A DNA stretch of 60,000 nt from Zygnema cylindricum. Its lineage: Eukaryota > Streptophyta > Zygnematophyceae > Zygnematales > Zygnemataceae. The stretch spans positions 226,501 to 286,500 of the forward strand of contig JBBHKE010001852.1 in the NCBI GenBank assembly GCA_037447655.1, in the 5' to 3' direction. A program made the translations under genes and the position numbers. Below are positions 50,856-60,000 of the stretch, one piece after another (position 1 is the stretch's first letter; the number at the start of each line of letters is the position of its first letter). A model generated the notes under the pieces. That model had not been told where the DNA came from, searched no databases, and saw only the letters and a program-made list of their open reading frames with translations.

Positions 50856-52942
50856 CATAGCCCTAGGAGAACGACTAAAGACTATACATAGAAAAAAACT
50901 GGGTAGATATTAGTTATAAAACAGTGAAATATAGCTCTTCCGATTATAGCGTTACCTTTACGCTATATAGCCTTAAACAATAGCACACCTATTGATAGGC
51001 TATGGGGGGACGCAACCTAACGAAATTCCAAAGGCATGGTTAAAAGGATATATTGAATATCGGACGGTGAGAGGGGTTGATATATCGCTCCGGGACAAAC
51101 AAGAACCATCGCGATATATTTTGTGGGAAGAGGGGGTCCGTACATATACAGTACGGATGTAATTTACCAAAATTGGTACGGAAACCTTAAAGCAATCCAA
51201 CGCAGGGGGGTATCGGATAGTTATCCACACGATAACAAATTCCGATATATCGCATTTCCATTGCGATATTAGCCTTCTCGATATAAAGTGACAAAATATT
51301 GATTATAGATGGGTCAAAAAAAGATACATATCAGAAATCAGCAAGAGGATCCCGATACACAACATTAAGGTACGGCCCGTTGGATTTTTCCTAGCGTGAC
51401 TTCATTCGCGCCCATACGGTCACCCTCAGCGGTGCCTACCTCCATTGGTGTCGCGAAGTAGTCAAGTTTGGAGTGAATGAGAGACAAGGTGAACAAGGTG
51501 AGAGAGGTGCGACCTGCCGTGGAGCCTTCGCATATTTTTCATCTTTCCGTGAAACGGCATTGCACCCTTGAGACCCTTGCAAAAAAAAATAGTACGAGAT
51601 GCAAGCGAACAAAAAAAAAACAATCATGTAATTTTTTCCGTCATCTGAAAGTACTTTTGACACGTACGAATATGTTTTTCTATTTCTACGGGCTGTGTTA
51701 CTCTATTTTAAATACGTCGTCGATGTGCTTTAAGATAGGTTTGAAGATGACGTGACAGTGGGTCAAAATAACACAAGACGACAGCTTGTAATTCTACTCT
51801 AAATTTACGTGATTCCTTCGTACGATTGTAACTTTAGCAGTACGACGCTAAGTTTTTGAGTAAAACGACATAAATTAACCCTTACCTATCCACATTAGGT
51901 CGTACCCCCTTACTCATTTCACAACGGACCAACGACCGCCAAATTACCACTGTGACAACAGACAACCTTGGTAAACTCGGAAGCATATAAACAAATGTTC
52001 ACGGTGAACAATCTCACATAAGCGATCTAAACTTTTCATTACAACAAATATCATAACGTAATAAATTCGTACAAGCCAAGTACAAATTGACAACTAAATT
52101 GAAGAATAATGTACCTTTTCAAAAGGTAAGGTGTACCTCACGATCGGTTAAAATTTTATCGCATGTCTAACCGACTTTTCCAGGGTAAATTAGTGAACCA
52201 TTGTAATCAAAACAAAGAAAATGAACCAAAAACATGCTTAACGGGTGAATTCAAAGAGCGACAACAAGTGGAAGATAGGAACAACCACACTCGACATAGA
52301 AACAACCGCACTCATAACAGTGACTATTACAATTGGGAAAAATAACAAAAGAGTTTAACCATAAAAAACTGATACATGCCGAAGGAGGACTTTAGACCAA
52401 GCTCTTTTTGCGCATTATATTTTTGTTTATATGATCTATTTACATTGGTTTACAATCGTCAAATGAGACAAGTATATTGGATCCCCATTATAGTGGGGTG
52501 TATCTTTTTCTAGTTAGACTTCAATTGTCGCCAATTTGTACCAAGTTTTTATGTGTTTATTAGTTTTGTACACCTTTGTAATTGTAAAGGTTGTTTTTTG
52601 CATAGATTTTATCGCTTTTACGAAAAGTGTTTTTTTTTGTATTGGAGTTGTACTTTTTTAAAACATCTACTCGGATTACATTTACTATATTTTAACCGTA
52701 ATGTATTCAAGTCTTTAGACTTTAAACTTCGATATTGATTGAGAACTTCTACGAAACCCTGAGGACTTCCTCTCACTAATCCTTTTCGTAAACTATATCT
52801 TAATCCATCTATCAACTCTACCAGCGCCGAATTCGTAAAAATCCTTTAAAACGAAAGAGAAAAAGGTAGTTATGCCTTTACCCCTGAAAAAAGCCTAAAA
52901 AACCCTAAAAAAACAAAAAATACAAGAGTTGGTCGAAGAGAG
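50856..52942. other. Region without a recognisable gene, containing R1 copy 3
   Basis: I see no coding domain on either strand. 51906-52942 is AT-rich and mostly unique-looking. Any target duplication of copia-C at 50856 cannot be tested because its 5' end is lost. Confidence 0.55.
51380..51905 (+). repeat. Dispersed repeat R1, copy 3
   Basis: Aligned blocks with 7517-8195: TTTTCCTAGCGTGACTT, one CCATTGGTGTCGCGA unit, AGTTTGGAGTGAA, GAGACCCTTGCAAAAAAA, GACACGTACGAATATG, a central imperfect palindrome, TTTGAAGATGACGTGA and ACGCTAAGTTTTTGAG. It has a single copy of the block that is tripled at 7541. Confidence 0.75.
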
Positions 52943-53244
52943 TATCGAGCGTGTCCGTGAATCCCAAGGGAAGGGCCCACAGCCCGGAGTGGTTGGCCTC
53001 GGATTCGTGCAAAGAACCCCCCCCCTCCCAAATGCGAAAGGCTTCCCAGAATAATAATCATGCCCACTGCTGACCCTCCCCCCCATCCTTCCCATAGAAA
53101 TGCCTGCAAAGATAGGAGAGACCCCTGAATCGAGAGTAAGAGTAAGTGCATGGGAAGGCGAAAAGAGCTCCCCTCCCCCTTCCTTTCCCATTTGGCCGGG
53201 GAAAGGGATTTGGGTTCTCGGTAATCGGGTCGGTGCCCCAATTT
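52943..53244 (-). repeat. G2 outer terminal module A (A2)
   Basis: Plus strand TATCGAGCGTGTCCG to CGGTGCCCCAATTT. Compared with the other A modules the outer TG is TA. It is the outermost repeat at the 3' end of G2. Confidence 0.82.
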
Positions 53245-54423
53245 TGTACTTATCCACAGGAAGTCTATAGCATTTGTTCCCTCAAAACCCACTGTTTCGA
53301 TACAAGGAAGTTGCAGCGTTACTCCGAGAAGCTCACGCCAACGCAAAAGAAACTACAAGCGAATACACAAATGCACTACCACGTTGACATGTATAAAGAA
53401 ATATGAATGGTTGTTTCAGATTTAACAATATCACCTTGACCACAGAAATAAAATAGAAGATGGAAGATATTAAAAGAAATGGCGAAGCAAGCGGAACATA
53501 CCCCGGCAATTTACGATGACAAAGAGGAAAGGCGAACTCTCTCCCAATAGTAGTGTAAATAGGTATGGTACTCCTTCAACCCTCGGTGTCCGCAGCTCGG
53601 AACCGACCAGACTCTTCTCAGTTTCAAGCAGCGAAAAATCCAAAAATCACCCAAAGGGACGATAGTGCCAACTACCAACCCGAACTATGATTCCCACAAT
53701 GGACAGATCCAAAACAAAGATGGCAATAGAGTCAAACAAAACAAAGATTCTTCCAAAAGAAAGTTTGTTAGATTTCTGAGGGTTTTCACAGAAGACAGTA
53801 CTGAAAAGCAACCTGTCCCCTTCGGCCCCAAGTGCCTTATACAGCAAAAGCTTGTCCAGTTTCAGGTTCAAAAGTCAAACCTACGCTATTAGCCAATTAG
53901 CGGCCAGCAACGGCAACCGAACTGACATAAGACAAAATAATGTGTACTACACTTGGGGCAAAAAGTTGGACCTCTGACTACAGCTAGATCCGCGGCCGGA
54001 AGTTATTATTTGTTCCATAGTTTTTAAGACAAAGTACTAAAAGGACACGGAAGTGCCAAGCTTTGACTTAATGCACTAAATGAACCACTGGTCAGCTGAA
54101 CCTGAACTGAATTGCTACAGATAGCTAACAGCATAATCTAGATTACAGTCCGGAAGTCTACGTGGCAATCCACAATGTACCCCCCACTAGGGCTGGTGGA
54201 AGCTAGTACTATGTAACGGAACTGTGATCTTCAAGACGGTAGAACTTTGTCGTCCGGCCTCCGTTAGGCGCGAAATAAAGTGCGTCTTGTTCCGTAGAGG
54301 AAATACTATAATCCTTCTGGCTGGTTGTGCTTGCTTCTCTGTAATTTGGGAACAGTACGGGTCGGAAGGGTACGGAAATCCTCGGTAATATAAGGAGTGC
54401 CTGAAAAGCACTCGAGCTTGACA
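53245..54423 (-). repeat. G2 terminal module B (1179 bp)
   Basis: Plus strand TGTACTTATCCACAGG to GAGCTTGACA, equal in length to the G1 copy at 49044-50222. A GC dinucleotide separates it from the inner module A. Confidence 0.88.
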
Positions 54424-54425
54424 GC

Positions 54426-54730
54426 TGTCGAGCGTGCCCGTGAATCCCAAGGGAAGGGCCCACAGCCCGGAGTGGTTGGCCTCGGATTCCTGCAAAGAAC
54501 CCCCCCCCCCCCCCCAAATGCGAAAGGCTTCCCAGAATAATGATCATGCCCACTGCTGACCCTCCCCCCCATCCTTCCCATAGAAATGCCTGCAAAGATA
54601 GGAGAGACCCCTGAACCGGGAGTAAGAGTAAGTGCATGGGAAGGCGAAAAGAGCTCCCCTCCCCCTTCCTTTCCCATTTGGCCGGGGAAAGGGATTTGGG
54701 TTCTCGGTAATCGGGTCGGTGCCCCAATTT
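54426..54730 (-). repeat. G2 inner terminal module A (A1), next to the polypurine tract
   Basis: Plus strand TGTCGAGCGTGCCCG to CGGTGCCCCAATTT, followed directly by CCCCCCCTCTTAG, the complement of a purine tract. It contains a run of about 16 C near 54500 where the other copies have shorter runs. Confidence 0.86.
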
Positions 54731-54747
54731 CCCCCCCTCTTAGTCAG
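54731..54747 (-). other. Polypurine tract of G2
   Basis: Minus strand CTAAGAGGGGGGG between the PHD-finger stop codon region and module A, the expected plus-strand primer position. Confidence 0.65.
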
Positions 54748-54770
54748 CCTTGACTTAGAAAAAGAAATAA

Positions 54771-55225
54771 TTACCCGCCCAATTCACAGTTCCTGCAGAA
54801 CCATGGACTAAGGGATGGAGAGCGGGATTCCCAAGAGGAGGGGAGACATGCTAGATGCCAACACTGACCGCATTCATTGCAGACCAAGATGTCGTGCTGC
54901 GGGGAGGACAGGTTGCATAATGAAGAACAGGAAGGAGGATCGGCAAAGTAAGTCAAGTGGAATATGGGTTTGTCTTCCAATCCTCGGAGATGGCAAGGGG
55001 CAACATTGATCTGATTCTCTTTAATTCTTCGACCATCTTTCCCCTCCAAAGTCTGAACCCCTTTGTTTGAGACTTCCACCACTTTCAAAATCACCCGCCC
55101 GTCAGAAATGTTAAGCGTGTCCTTTTTATGCTTCATTCGATATACAAATTCTTCCGGCATAAATCGACGCTGTCTGGGCACATAACCCCGGTTCCTGCGC
55201 TGGGAATACCACAATTGATCCGGTG
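54771..55225 (-). CDS. G2 integrase C-terminal domain plus PHD finger
   Basis: The 147-codon frame (first Met at 55214) ends the polyprotein. Residues about 1-30 are basic (YSQRRNRGYVPRQRRFMPEE), and 30-75 resemble the beta-rich tail that follows Gypsy integrases (DGRVILKVVEVSNKGVQTLE). The last 50 residues form a C4HC3 PHD finger with spacing C-x3-C-x11-C-x2-C-x4-H-x2-C-x17-C-x2-C: Cys pairs in SCSSLC and VCNECG, WHLAC, and a final WFCRNC. The aromatic residue before the last Cys pair is also canonical. PHD fingers read histone H3 tails. Here it sits where chromoviruses carry a chromodomain, so I infer a targeting role. The stop is at 54771-54773. All eight ligands are intact. Confidence 0.85.
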
Positions 55226-56000
55226 TTGTGCCGCCTGTAAATTCCCCATGGCGAGAGGCATTTCTCGGTGGACGATTTTGGCACGATCAGCGATCAGTTT
55301 TTCGACAGTCCCCTTGTTATCCATTTCCGGAGGACCACAGCTTAGGCCGAGGCAGCCCCGGGCAGAATGGGATGTCGTCCGAATAAAATGAAGTAAGGGC
55401 TATAGGAGTGGAGGGAAGCCTGTCTGCTGATTCTATATCCCATGGCAATCCAAGGCACCCTTTTGTCCCATTCTCCCAAGTCTTCTTCACCTTATTTCGT
55501 GGCAAACTTCCTTGTCTGTCGCCATAGCCAGATCGGCTTGAGGGTGGTGGCGAAGTCGTGGTGATGGCATTTCTCAAAGATTTGTAATTCTCGCGTTTGG
55601 TCCGGTCGAACAAAATTCTTGGCTCCGGTGTGGCGGTCTCTACAAAATCGGCGATGAACTTTGAAAACTCCTTCGAGGAACGGAAGAATATCCATTTAGG
55701 AAATGTTCAATGTCACCGGGGCTTGATTCCTTTCGGTAGGAGGGTTCAGGGTCGGGCCCGATAAAACATCCCTGGATAGGAATGCTTCAGTCATGCTGTC
55801 AGGAGGTTTATTTCGGTGGGAAGCCAAGTCGTACAATTCGTTTGACTTAGGCCATGGCCACCAATAAAAGCCGTAACTAGGAAGTGGGTTCGCCGAAGTG
55901 TCCACATTGCTCATGGAGATTGGAAATCAGAGTTTCTCGATCTGATAGAGGAGGAACCACTTTCCTCGTACCGTCTGACCATTTCCGGAGGAGAACCCCT
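55226..56000 (-). pseudogene. G2 integrase (zinc motif and catalytic core), frameshifted
   Basis: Read across frames on the minus strand: LHEQCGHFGEP (start of the HHCC zinc motif), FYWWPWPKSNELYDL, RDVLSGPTLNPP (region of the first Asp), NISKWIFFRSSKEFSKFIADFV, ILFDRTKRE with a competing frame FVRPDQTRELQIFEKCHHHD (region of the second Asp), and finally WDKRVPWIAMGYRISRQAS with FILFGRHPILPG. These are Gypsy-type DDE integrase blocks and not a tyrosine recombinase. At least four frame changes make it inactive, and the catalytic Glu position is not clear. Confidence 0.75.
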
Positions 56001-56189
56001 CGGTCCCATTCATATGCTGACATCCGGGTCTGCACTCGGGACAATTGAACTCCAGCCAAATGGGGAAGAGGCGATGTCTGATGGATGGATTGGAGAGCCT
56101 CGGAATCGTTCCAAATGTCTTTCCGTCCAGCTCTTATGGGTGCCTGCCCCTCAACATCTGTTGCAAAAGTGGACAATGCTCTTCCAGAT

Positions 56190-56760
56190 GGAGGAAGCCA
56201 AATTAAGGCGGAGGATGCTCGAATGAGTCCCAAACTGACTTTCGAGTCTTCGTCATGCCGAGCCCCGGTGGAATCCAGTGTGGAAGGATTGGGGTTTCGG
56301 CTAAGTCTGTCGGCATTCCTATCGATCTCCCCTGCCCGGTGAACAATGCTGAAATCATATTTCTGCAGGATAAGCACCCATCTGGCGAGTTTGCCGGTCA
56401 ACTTACTATTCTCCATGATCCATTTCAGGGGTTGGTGGTCAGTGATCAATGTGAAATGGACTCGTACAAGTAAGGCATGAAATGCTGGATGGCCCACACA
56501 GCTGCCAAAAGCTCCCCATGGTAATTGTTGTAATTCCCCTCAGCTTGGTTGTTGCTCCGGCTGGTGTAAACCAACACATACTCGGCTCCGGCGTCGTCAA
56601 CTTAAGCCAAAACCGCTCCCAATCCAAACCTGCTCCAATCAGTGTAAAGAAGGAAAGGTCTTTAGTGATCAAGCATCTGGAGCACTGGGTGCTGCTTCAG
56701 GGCATCTTTAGAAAGCGATTTGTTTCTCGGCCCGAGCCATGCCGATCTAGCAACATCTTA
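56190..56760 (-). pseudogene. G2 RNase H
   Basis: Minus strand: LYTDWSRFGLGAVL (first Asp), DDAGAEYVLVYTSRSNNQAE, NYHGELLAAVWAIQHFMPYL (Glu), then after a frameshift near 56470 FTLITDHQPLKWIMENSKLT (second Asp), GKLARWVLILQKYDFSIVH and RNADRLSRNP (last Asp). This is the Ty3/Gypsy RNase H layout. Two frame changes. Confidence 0.83.
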
Positions 56761-56799
56761 TTTAAGAGCGTACTATTGAACTTCGAAATAAACCTACGA

Positions 56800-57841
56800 T
56801 AGTAGTTAGCCGGAAGAGAAAGGTCGAAAGCCGAGATATCCTGCGAGGGCGTCGAGGGCTGACCTTAACCATATGGGGACCCACTGTCCCGGGAGTCACC
56901 TCATGTCCGAGGTAAATAATTTTCTGCACCCCAAAAATACCCTTACCCGGGTGACATTTCAAGCCCGCTGCTTGAAGGGCCCGGAAAACGATCTGGATAT
57001 ACTCCAGGTGTTCTTCAAAAGTCTTGAAGAATATTATCACATCGTCGATGTAACAACGGGCACAATCGATTCCTCGAAGTGCTTCGTCCATGGCCTGTTG
57101 GAACTTGGCTGGTGCATTCTTCAGTCCGAAGGGCATATAAATCCACTCATAAAGTCTGGATCCGGACCAGAATGCCGTTCTCTCCCGGTGTTTTGGTTCC
57201 ATGGCAATCTGGTAGAATCCATTCTTCATATCCAGTGTGGAGAAGATAGGGGCTCCGGTTAGAGAGTCGAAAATCTCTCACGGGGTTGGCATTGGATAAC
57301 GGTCAGGAATGGTGGCCGTGTTCAGCAAGCGCTAATCCCCACACATTCGGAAATCTATTGTTTTCCCAGATGAATCCTTCTTAGGAGGGAGAACCGTGGG
57401 GGAAGCAAACCCATGTAGTCTTGTGCTTTCCTGAACCAACCCGGCGTCTACCAAAGTTTGGACCTTTGCGGTGATAAACTCCTTCTCCTTGAAGCTGAGA
57501 GGATACTGTTTCTGCCAAACAGTTGTTGTTTCGTCGATCAAGTCAATACGAAAGGGGGTTCTTTTGTATATTCTTACATTTGTTTCTGACTAAGAGAAAA
57601 CCTGATTGTTCTTGGCCAAGAGTTCCGTTAGCTGTTCCCTCTGTTGAGGGTCTAGCTGCTCCCCCAGAGTCCAGTCCATCTTTCTCGGCTCAACTGCGGC
57701 CCAAGCTTCCGGTGGTCTCCCCCAAAGATTGATGTCGAATTCTAGCCCAATCTGTGGATCCGCCTCTACTCCTCCAGATAATACTTTACTGCTGACCATT
57801 TCCGCTAAGCTGTCCCTTTTTGAACTACCGATCCCCCCCAC
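56800..57841 (-). pseudogene. G2 reverse transcriptase
   Basis: 57841-57590 is the region before RT (DPQQREQLTELLAKNNQVFS). RT reads YPLSFKEKEFITAKVQTLVD, GFASPTVLPPKKDSSGK, MCGD*RLLN (stop where the Tyr or Trp of DYRxLN is expected), STLDMKNGFYQIAM, MPFGLKNAPAKFQQAMDEAL, catalytic YIDDVIIF (about 57050-57070), HPGKGIFGVQKIIYLGHEV and TPGTVGPHMVK. Several single-base lesions, but all seven RT blocks are recognisable, clearly Ty3/Gypsy type. Confidence 0.88.
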
Positions 57842-59032
57842 TGAAGGAACTTCGGGTGTAGAATTTTTCTCCTCTGTCTCCCCCCCTCAAGTTGCAAAGT
57901 GGCTTGCATGGATAACAATTTTGGAGCTTGAAGGTAACTTCTGCGAGAATTTGGAGAATGGAGACTTGAATATGCAAGAGCTTGTTTAGTAACCCATGTA
58001 ATGGAATTCAAATCCATGATCTGCCCGATTAAGCTGCACCTCTGCAGGTCTGAAATACCTAGTGCGGCCGTGGTTCCCGGATGGAATCCCATGGCTTGTT
58101 CTCGTTCCGAAATTGTTGGTGTCGTCCAAAATTCTTGCCGTGCTGTCAAAAATCATCCCAGCTCCTCCTTTTCTGTAGGCGTAATTGGGAGGAAAAGAGA
58201 CCAACTTGGGGAGAGCTTTGCGAGGAGACCCGGTTGTGTTGCATTGGAAGAAAGGAGGACGATCCGGTTTGGTTACAGGTGTGGCTATTCTCCCTTCCCC
58301 TAGTATTTGCTGTACTGATGTTTGAGGTTCGGGGGTCTGTTTCTCCAACAGTTGCCGAAGGACTGAAAGCGGGATCATATTGGTCTAATATGCTCGGAGT
58401 CTGTGTGCTCGAGATCCCATCTGGGCAGCGTCAAAAACCAAAGGAGCTCCCAAAGTCCGGGTTACTTGTTTCCAACTGTCTTCAACTTGTTTTCGTTTAT
58501 CATCCCCCGGGTGGACGTTCTCCAGGATGTACCCCACCGGCGTGTCTTGGAGCTTCTGAATCCACGATATTAATTTAATCATTTGGTAGAAGGTGCCACT
58601 CTTGCGGTCTTGATGCCCTTTTCCTTGTCCTGCGAGAGAGTATCCCTGACAAGGCCATCCCGCCACAACCAGATCTATTTGGCCGAGACTTGCTAAATGG
58701 GGTGCCATAATGTTATCCACGTTCTGGGGAAGACTCCAGTGAGCTTTGGAAATAGAAGACACTGGAAGCTGTTGAGGATATAGGCGGTGAAGCTGATGAA
58801 GGCGATGTTCGCTGACAGCTCGTGCTTCCGGTGAAATTTCCACAGCGGTATATGACTGTACCCGATATCCTGCTTTCAAAACTGCTTCCAGATCGGAATT
58901 GATTCCTGAAAATAAAGATAAAATCCGAAGTCCGGCGTCGGGGACTGTCAATGACATCACTTGTCGATTGAAGTCCTCTTTACCAGTCTTAGTAGGGAAA
59001 ACATCTGACAGGGTTGTCGAATCTGTTTTCAA
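57805..59032 (-). pseudogene. C5 cytosine DNA methyltransferase domain inside G2 pol
   Basis: Transfers methyl from S-adenosylmethionine to cytosine C5. The 215-codon piece 59032-58385 has motif I (LSLFSG, residues 39-44), an acidic cofactor residue in TAVEIS (E65), motif IV GWPCQGYS with catalytic C128 (58649-58651), RSGTFYQM-like DRKSG, motif VI ENV (171-173) and motif VIII QMGSRAHRLR. The frame is cut by TAG at 58385-58387, where Trp of YWTN is expected, then goes on in frame (57986-58378) with a target-recognition-size segment and ALPKLVSFPPNYAYRKGG (motif IX). A one-base shift in a T-run near 58150 leads to SEREQAMGFHPGTT and CSLIGQIMDLNSITW (motif X). All motifs occur in canonical order. 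It lies between protease and RT. Retroelement-borne methyltransferases are known in charophytes and dinoflagellates. This copy is inactive because of the two lesions. Confidence 0.92.
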
Positions 59033-59100
59033 TAATAATTATAAGGCTGAGAATGCTTGATCTACTCCCCGCCGGAGTTTTGTTGCCTGCAATAATCTGT

Positions 59101-59319
59101 TTGTGTATTCCCCTTCCAACCGCTTGGTAATTGGGAATTGATAGATGTCCTCTGCGATATCGGTAGAAATATCAAACAGTTCTTCCGGAGAGGATGTAGA
59201 ATACACTGGTTTGTGTATTCCCCTTCCCACCGCTTGGTAATTGGGAATTGCTAGATGTCCTCTGCGATATCCGTAGAACTATCAAACAGTTCTGCCGGAG
59301 AGGATGTAGAATACACTGG
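59101..59319 (-). repeat. 110-bp tandem duplication between protease and methyltransferase
   Basis: Unit 1 is 59101-59210 and unit 2 is 59211-59319, both starting TTGTGTATTCCCCTTCC and ending AGAATACACTGG, with a few differences. As 110 is not a multiple of three it breaks the frame after the protease (one unit encodes YSTSSPEELFDISTDIAED). A TAA at 59039-59041 is a further break before the methyltransferase. Confidence 0.92.
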
Positions 59320-60000
59320 GTAGCAGCCAGAAACAGGAACATTTGTTTTTCCCCGGTTCCATAAATCCAAAGGAACCACCACTCTGGTTCCTTCGGGATT
59401 CCTAGGGTCCCGAACGGTGCATTGTTCCTTCCAAACACTTAAACTCATATTCATCCGGGTCCATGTAGCCATCCCCAATAAGATTTCAAACTGATTCCCT
59501 TCCACCACTAAGAAAGGAAGTTCAATTTTCACCTTCTGCCCAGCATCATCGGAGAATTCAATGTCCATAGCTTTGATGATTCCATGGACTGGCTGGCTGC
59601 CGCTGCTTACCGTGCTTAAGCAGATGTTACTCGGGCAGATTTGAGGTCTGAGTTCCTCCGGCATTTTCTGCAATGCTGAAGTGGTGATAAGGTTTGGAAG
59701 TGCTCCGGTGTCGACCACAGCGTCTTGGTACCCGCCGTACCCATTAAGCTTGAAGTTGCCCGTCCGGTTCAGGATGAGCGCTATAGACAAGGTTTTGTAG
59801 TCCCTATCCACCATAGGGGTTTTAGGCTCTGCTGACAAATATACCGTCGTGGGTGGTGTTGCCCGGTTGACTTTGTCCTTGCCAGAATGAATTTCTTCTC
59901 CCAAGGCCTGAATGAGGATATCTTCGGGCAGATTATGGGAGGAAGCGAGGGTCTTAACATGAGTCAAAGCACATGGCATAAGGTGCCGGACTAGCATGAC
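59251..60000 (-). CDS. G2 aspartic protease (5' end beyond the window)
   Basis: The open frame runs off the window edge. It encodes an N-terminal helical part (KTLASSHNLPEDILIQALGE), then a retropepsin with the active motif DTG (residues 96-98 from the first Met at 59997), the flap-region stretch GSQPVHGIIKAMDIEF and the hydrophobic EILLGMATW that fills the ILG motif (172-175). It then continues towards the linker (CYPVYSTSSPAELFD). The protease would process Gag-Pol. Unlike the G1 copy, the DTG is intact. It ends at a TAG at 59251 created by the downstream 110-bp duplication. Confidence 0.87.
   Translation of the reverse strand, partial: VMLVRHLMPCALTHVKTLASSHNLPEDILIQALGEEIHSGKDKVNRATPPTTVYLSAEPKTPMVDRDYKTLSIALILNRTGNFKLNGYGGYQDAVVDTGALPNLITTSALQKMPEELRPQICPSNICLSTVSSGSQPVHGIIKAMDIEFSDDAGQKVKIELPFLVVEGNQFEILLGMATWTRMNMSLSVWKEQCTVRDPRNPEGTRVVVPLDLWNRGKTNVPVSGCYPVYSTSSPAELFDSSTDIAEDI

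Larger units (their letters stand above)
52943..60000 (-). mobile_element. G2: Gypsy element with C5 DNA methyltransferase and PHD finger, minus strand, 5' end outside the window
   Basis: On the minus strand from the window edge: protease (60000-59251), C5 methyltransferase (59032-57805), RT (57841-56800), RNase H (56760-56190), integrase (56000-55230), integrase C-terminal domain and PHD finger (55225-54771), polypurine tract (54731-54747), then terminal modules A (54730-54426), B (54423-53245) and A (53244-52943). Frames are broken by stops and small frameshifts throughout, so this copy is dead, but every domain is readable. The protease is the same family as G1. Confidence 0.9.

Noticed and set aside
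52943-54730. Modules A as independent MITE or SINE insertions
   Set aside because: Module A lies inside the G1 insertion as defined by the CTTA target repeat, and recurs in the same relation to B in G1 and G2. It is therefore part of the element ends.
54771-60000. G2 as a DIRS/Ngaro tyrosine-recombinase element, suggested by its split repeats
   Set aside because: The pol contains an aspartic protease and Gypsy-type integrase blocks (zinc motif, SKWI, FILFGRHPILPG), and G1 has a target duplication. I see no tyrosine recombinase.

Overview
This window is eukaryotic, repeat-dominated nuclear DNA. It holds one recognisable host gene (3832..5823, one clear intron) and at least a dozen nested or truncated LTR retrotransposons that fill most of 8.3-60 kb. 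The host gene is a plant-style DeSI/PPPDE peptidase. Copia primer sites match the plant initiator tRNA, and a Gypsy element carries its own C5 DNA methyltransferase, an association known to me from charophytes and dinoflagellates. I infer a streptophyte, perhaps a charophyte alga or other early-diverging lineage with a large genome. The species cannot be named from the sequence.

Layout. 1-3.8 kb: no gene, one diverged copy of a dispersed repeat (R1). 3.8-5.8 kb: the DeSI-like gene. 5.8-8.3 kb: 3' flank and a second R1 copy with a 66-bp tandem array. 8.3-29.3 kb: five damaged copies of one Copia family, called here a (minus), b, c, d, e (plus), with a Gypsy fragment between c and d and a solo LTR inside e. 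29.3-30.1 kb: an unclassified fragment ending in an LTR. 30.1-50.9 kb: a nest. A different Copia (copia-C, plus) is split inside its RNase H by a minus-strand Gypsy (G1, 32953-50222, TSD CTTA). G1 is itself split in gag by Copia copy g (40114-46572, TSD CCCTA/CCCTC) and at its 3' end by a deleted Copia copy f. 50.9-52.9 kb: no gene, third R1 copy. 52.9-60 kb: a second element of the same Gypsy family (G2, minus, running off the window).

The most interesting object is the G1/G2 family. Its pol order is protease - cytosine-5 DNA methyltransferase - reverse transcriptase - RNase H - integrase - C-terminal PHD finger. Its ends do not form ordinary LTRs: they look like split direct repeats (B at the 5' end, A-B-A at the 3' end), yet the insertion has a clean 4-bp target duplication. 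The main Copia family has a primer-binding site complementary to the anticodon stem-loop of initiator Met-tRNA (a half-tRNA primer) and an antisense tRNA-like segment in its LTR.

Nearly all retroelement frames carry stops or frameshifts. Copy g is the most complete (both LTRs, all domains). Limits: eukaryotic gene structure, LTR edges in chimeric regions and element names are read by eye, and no identities or ages were computed.
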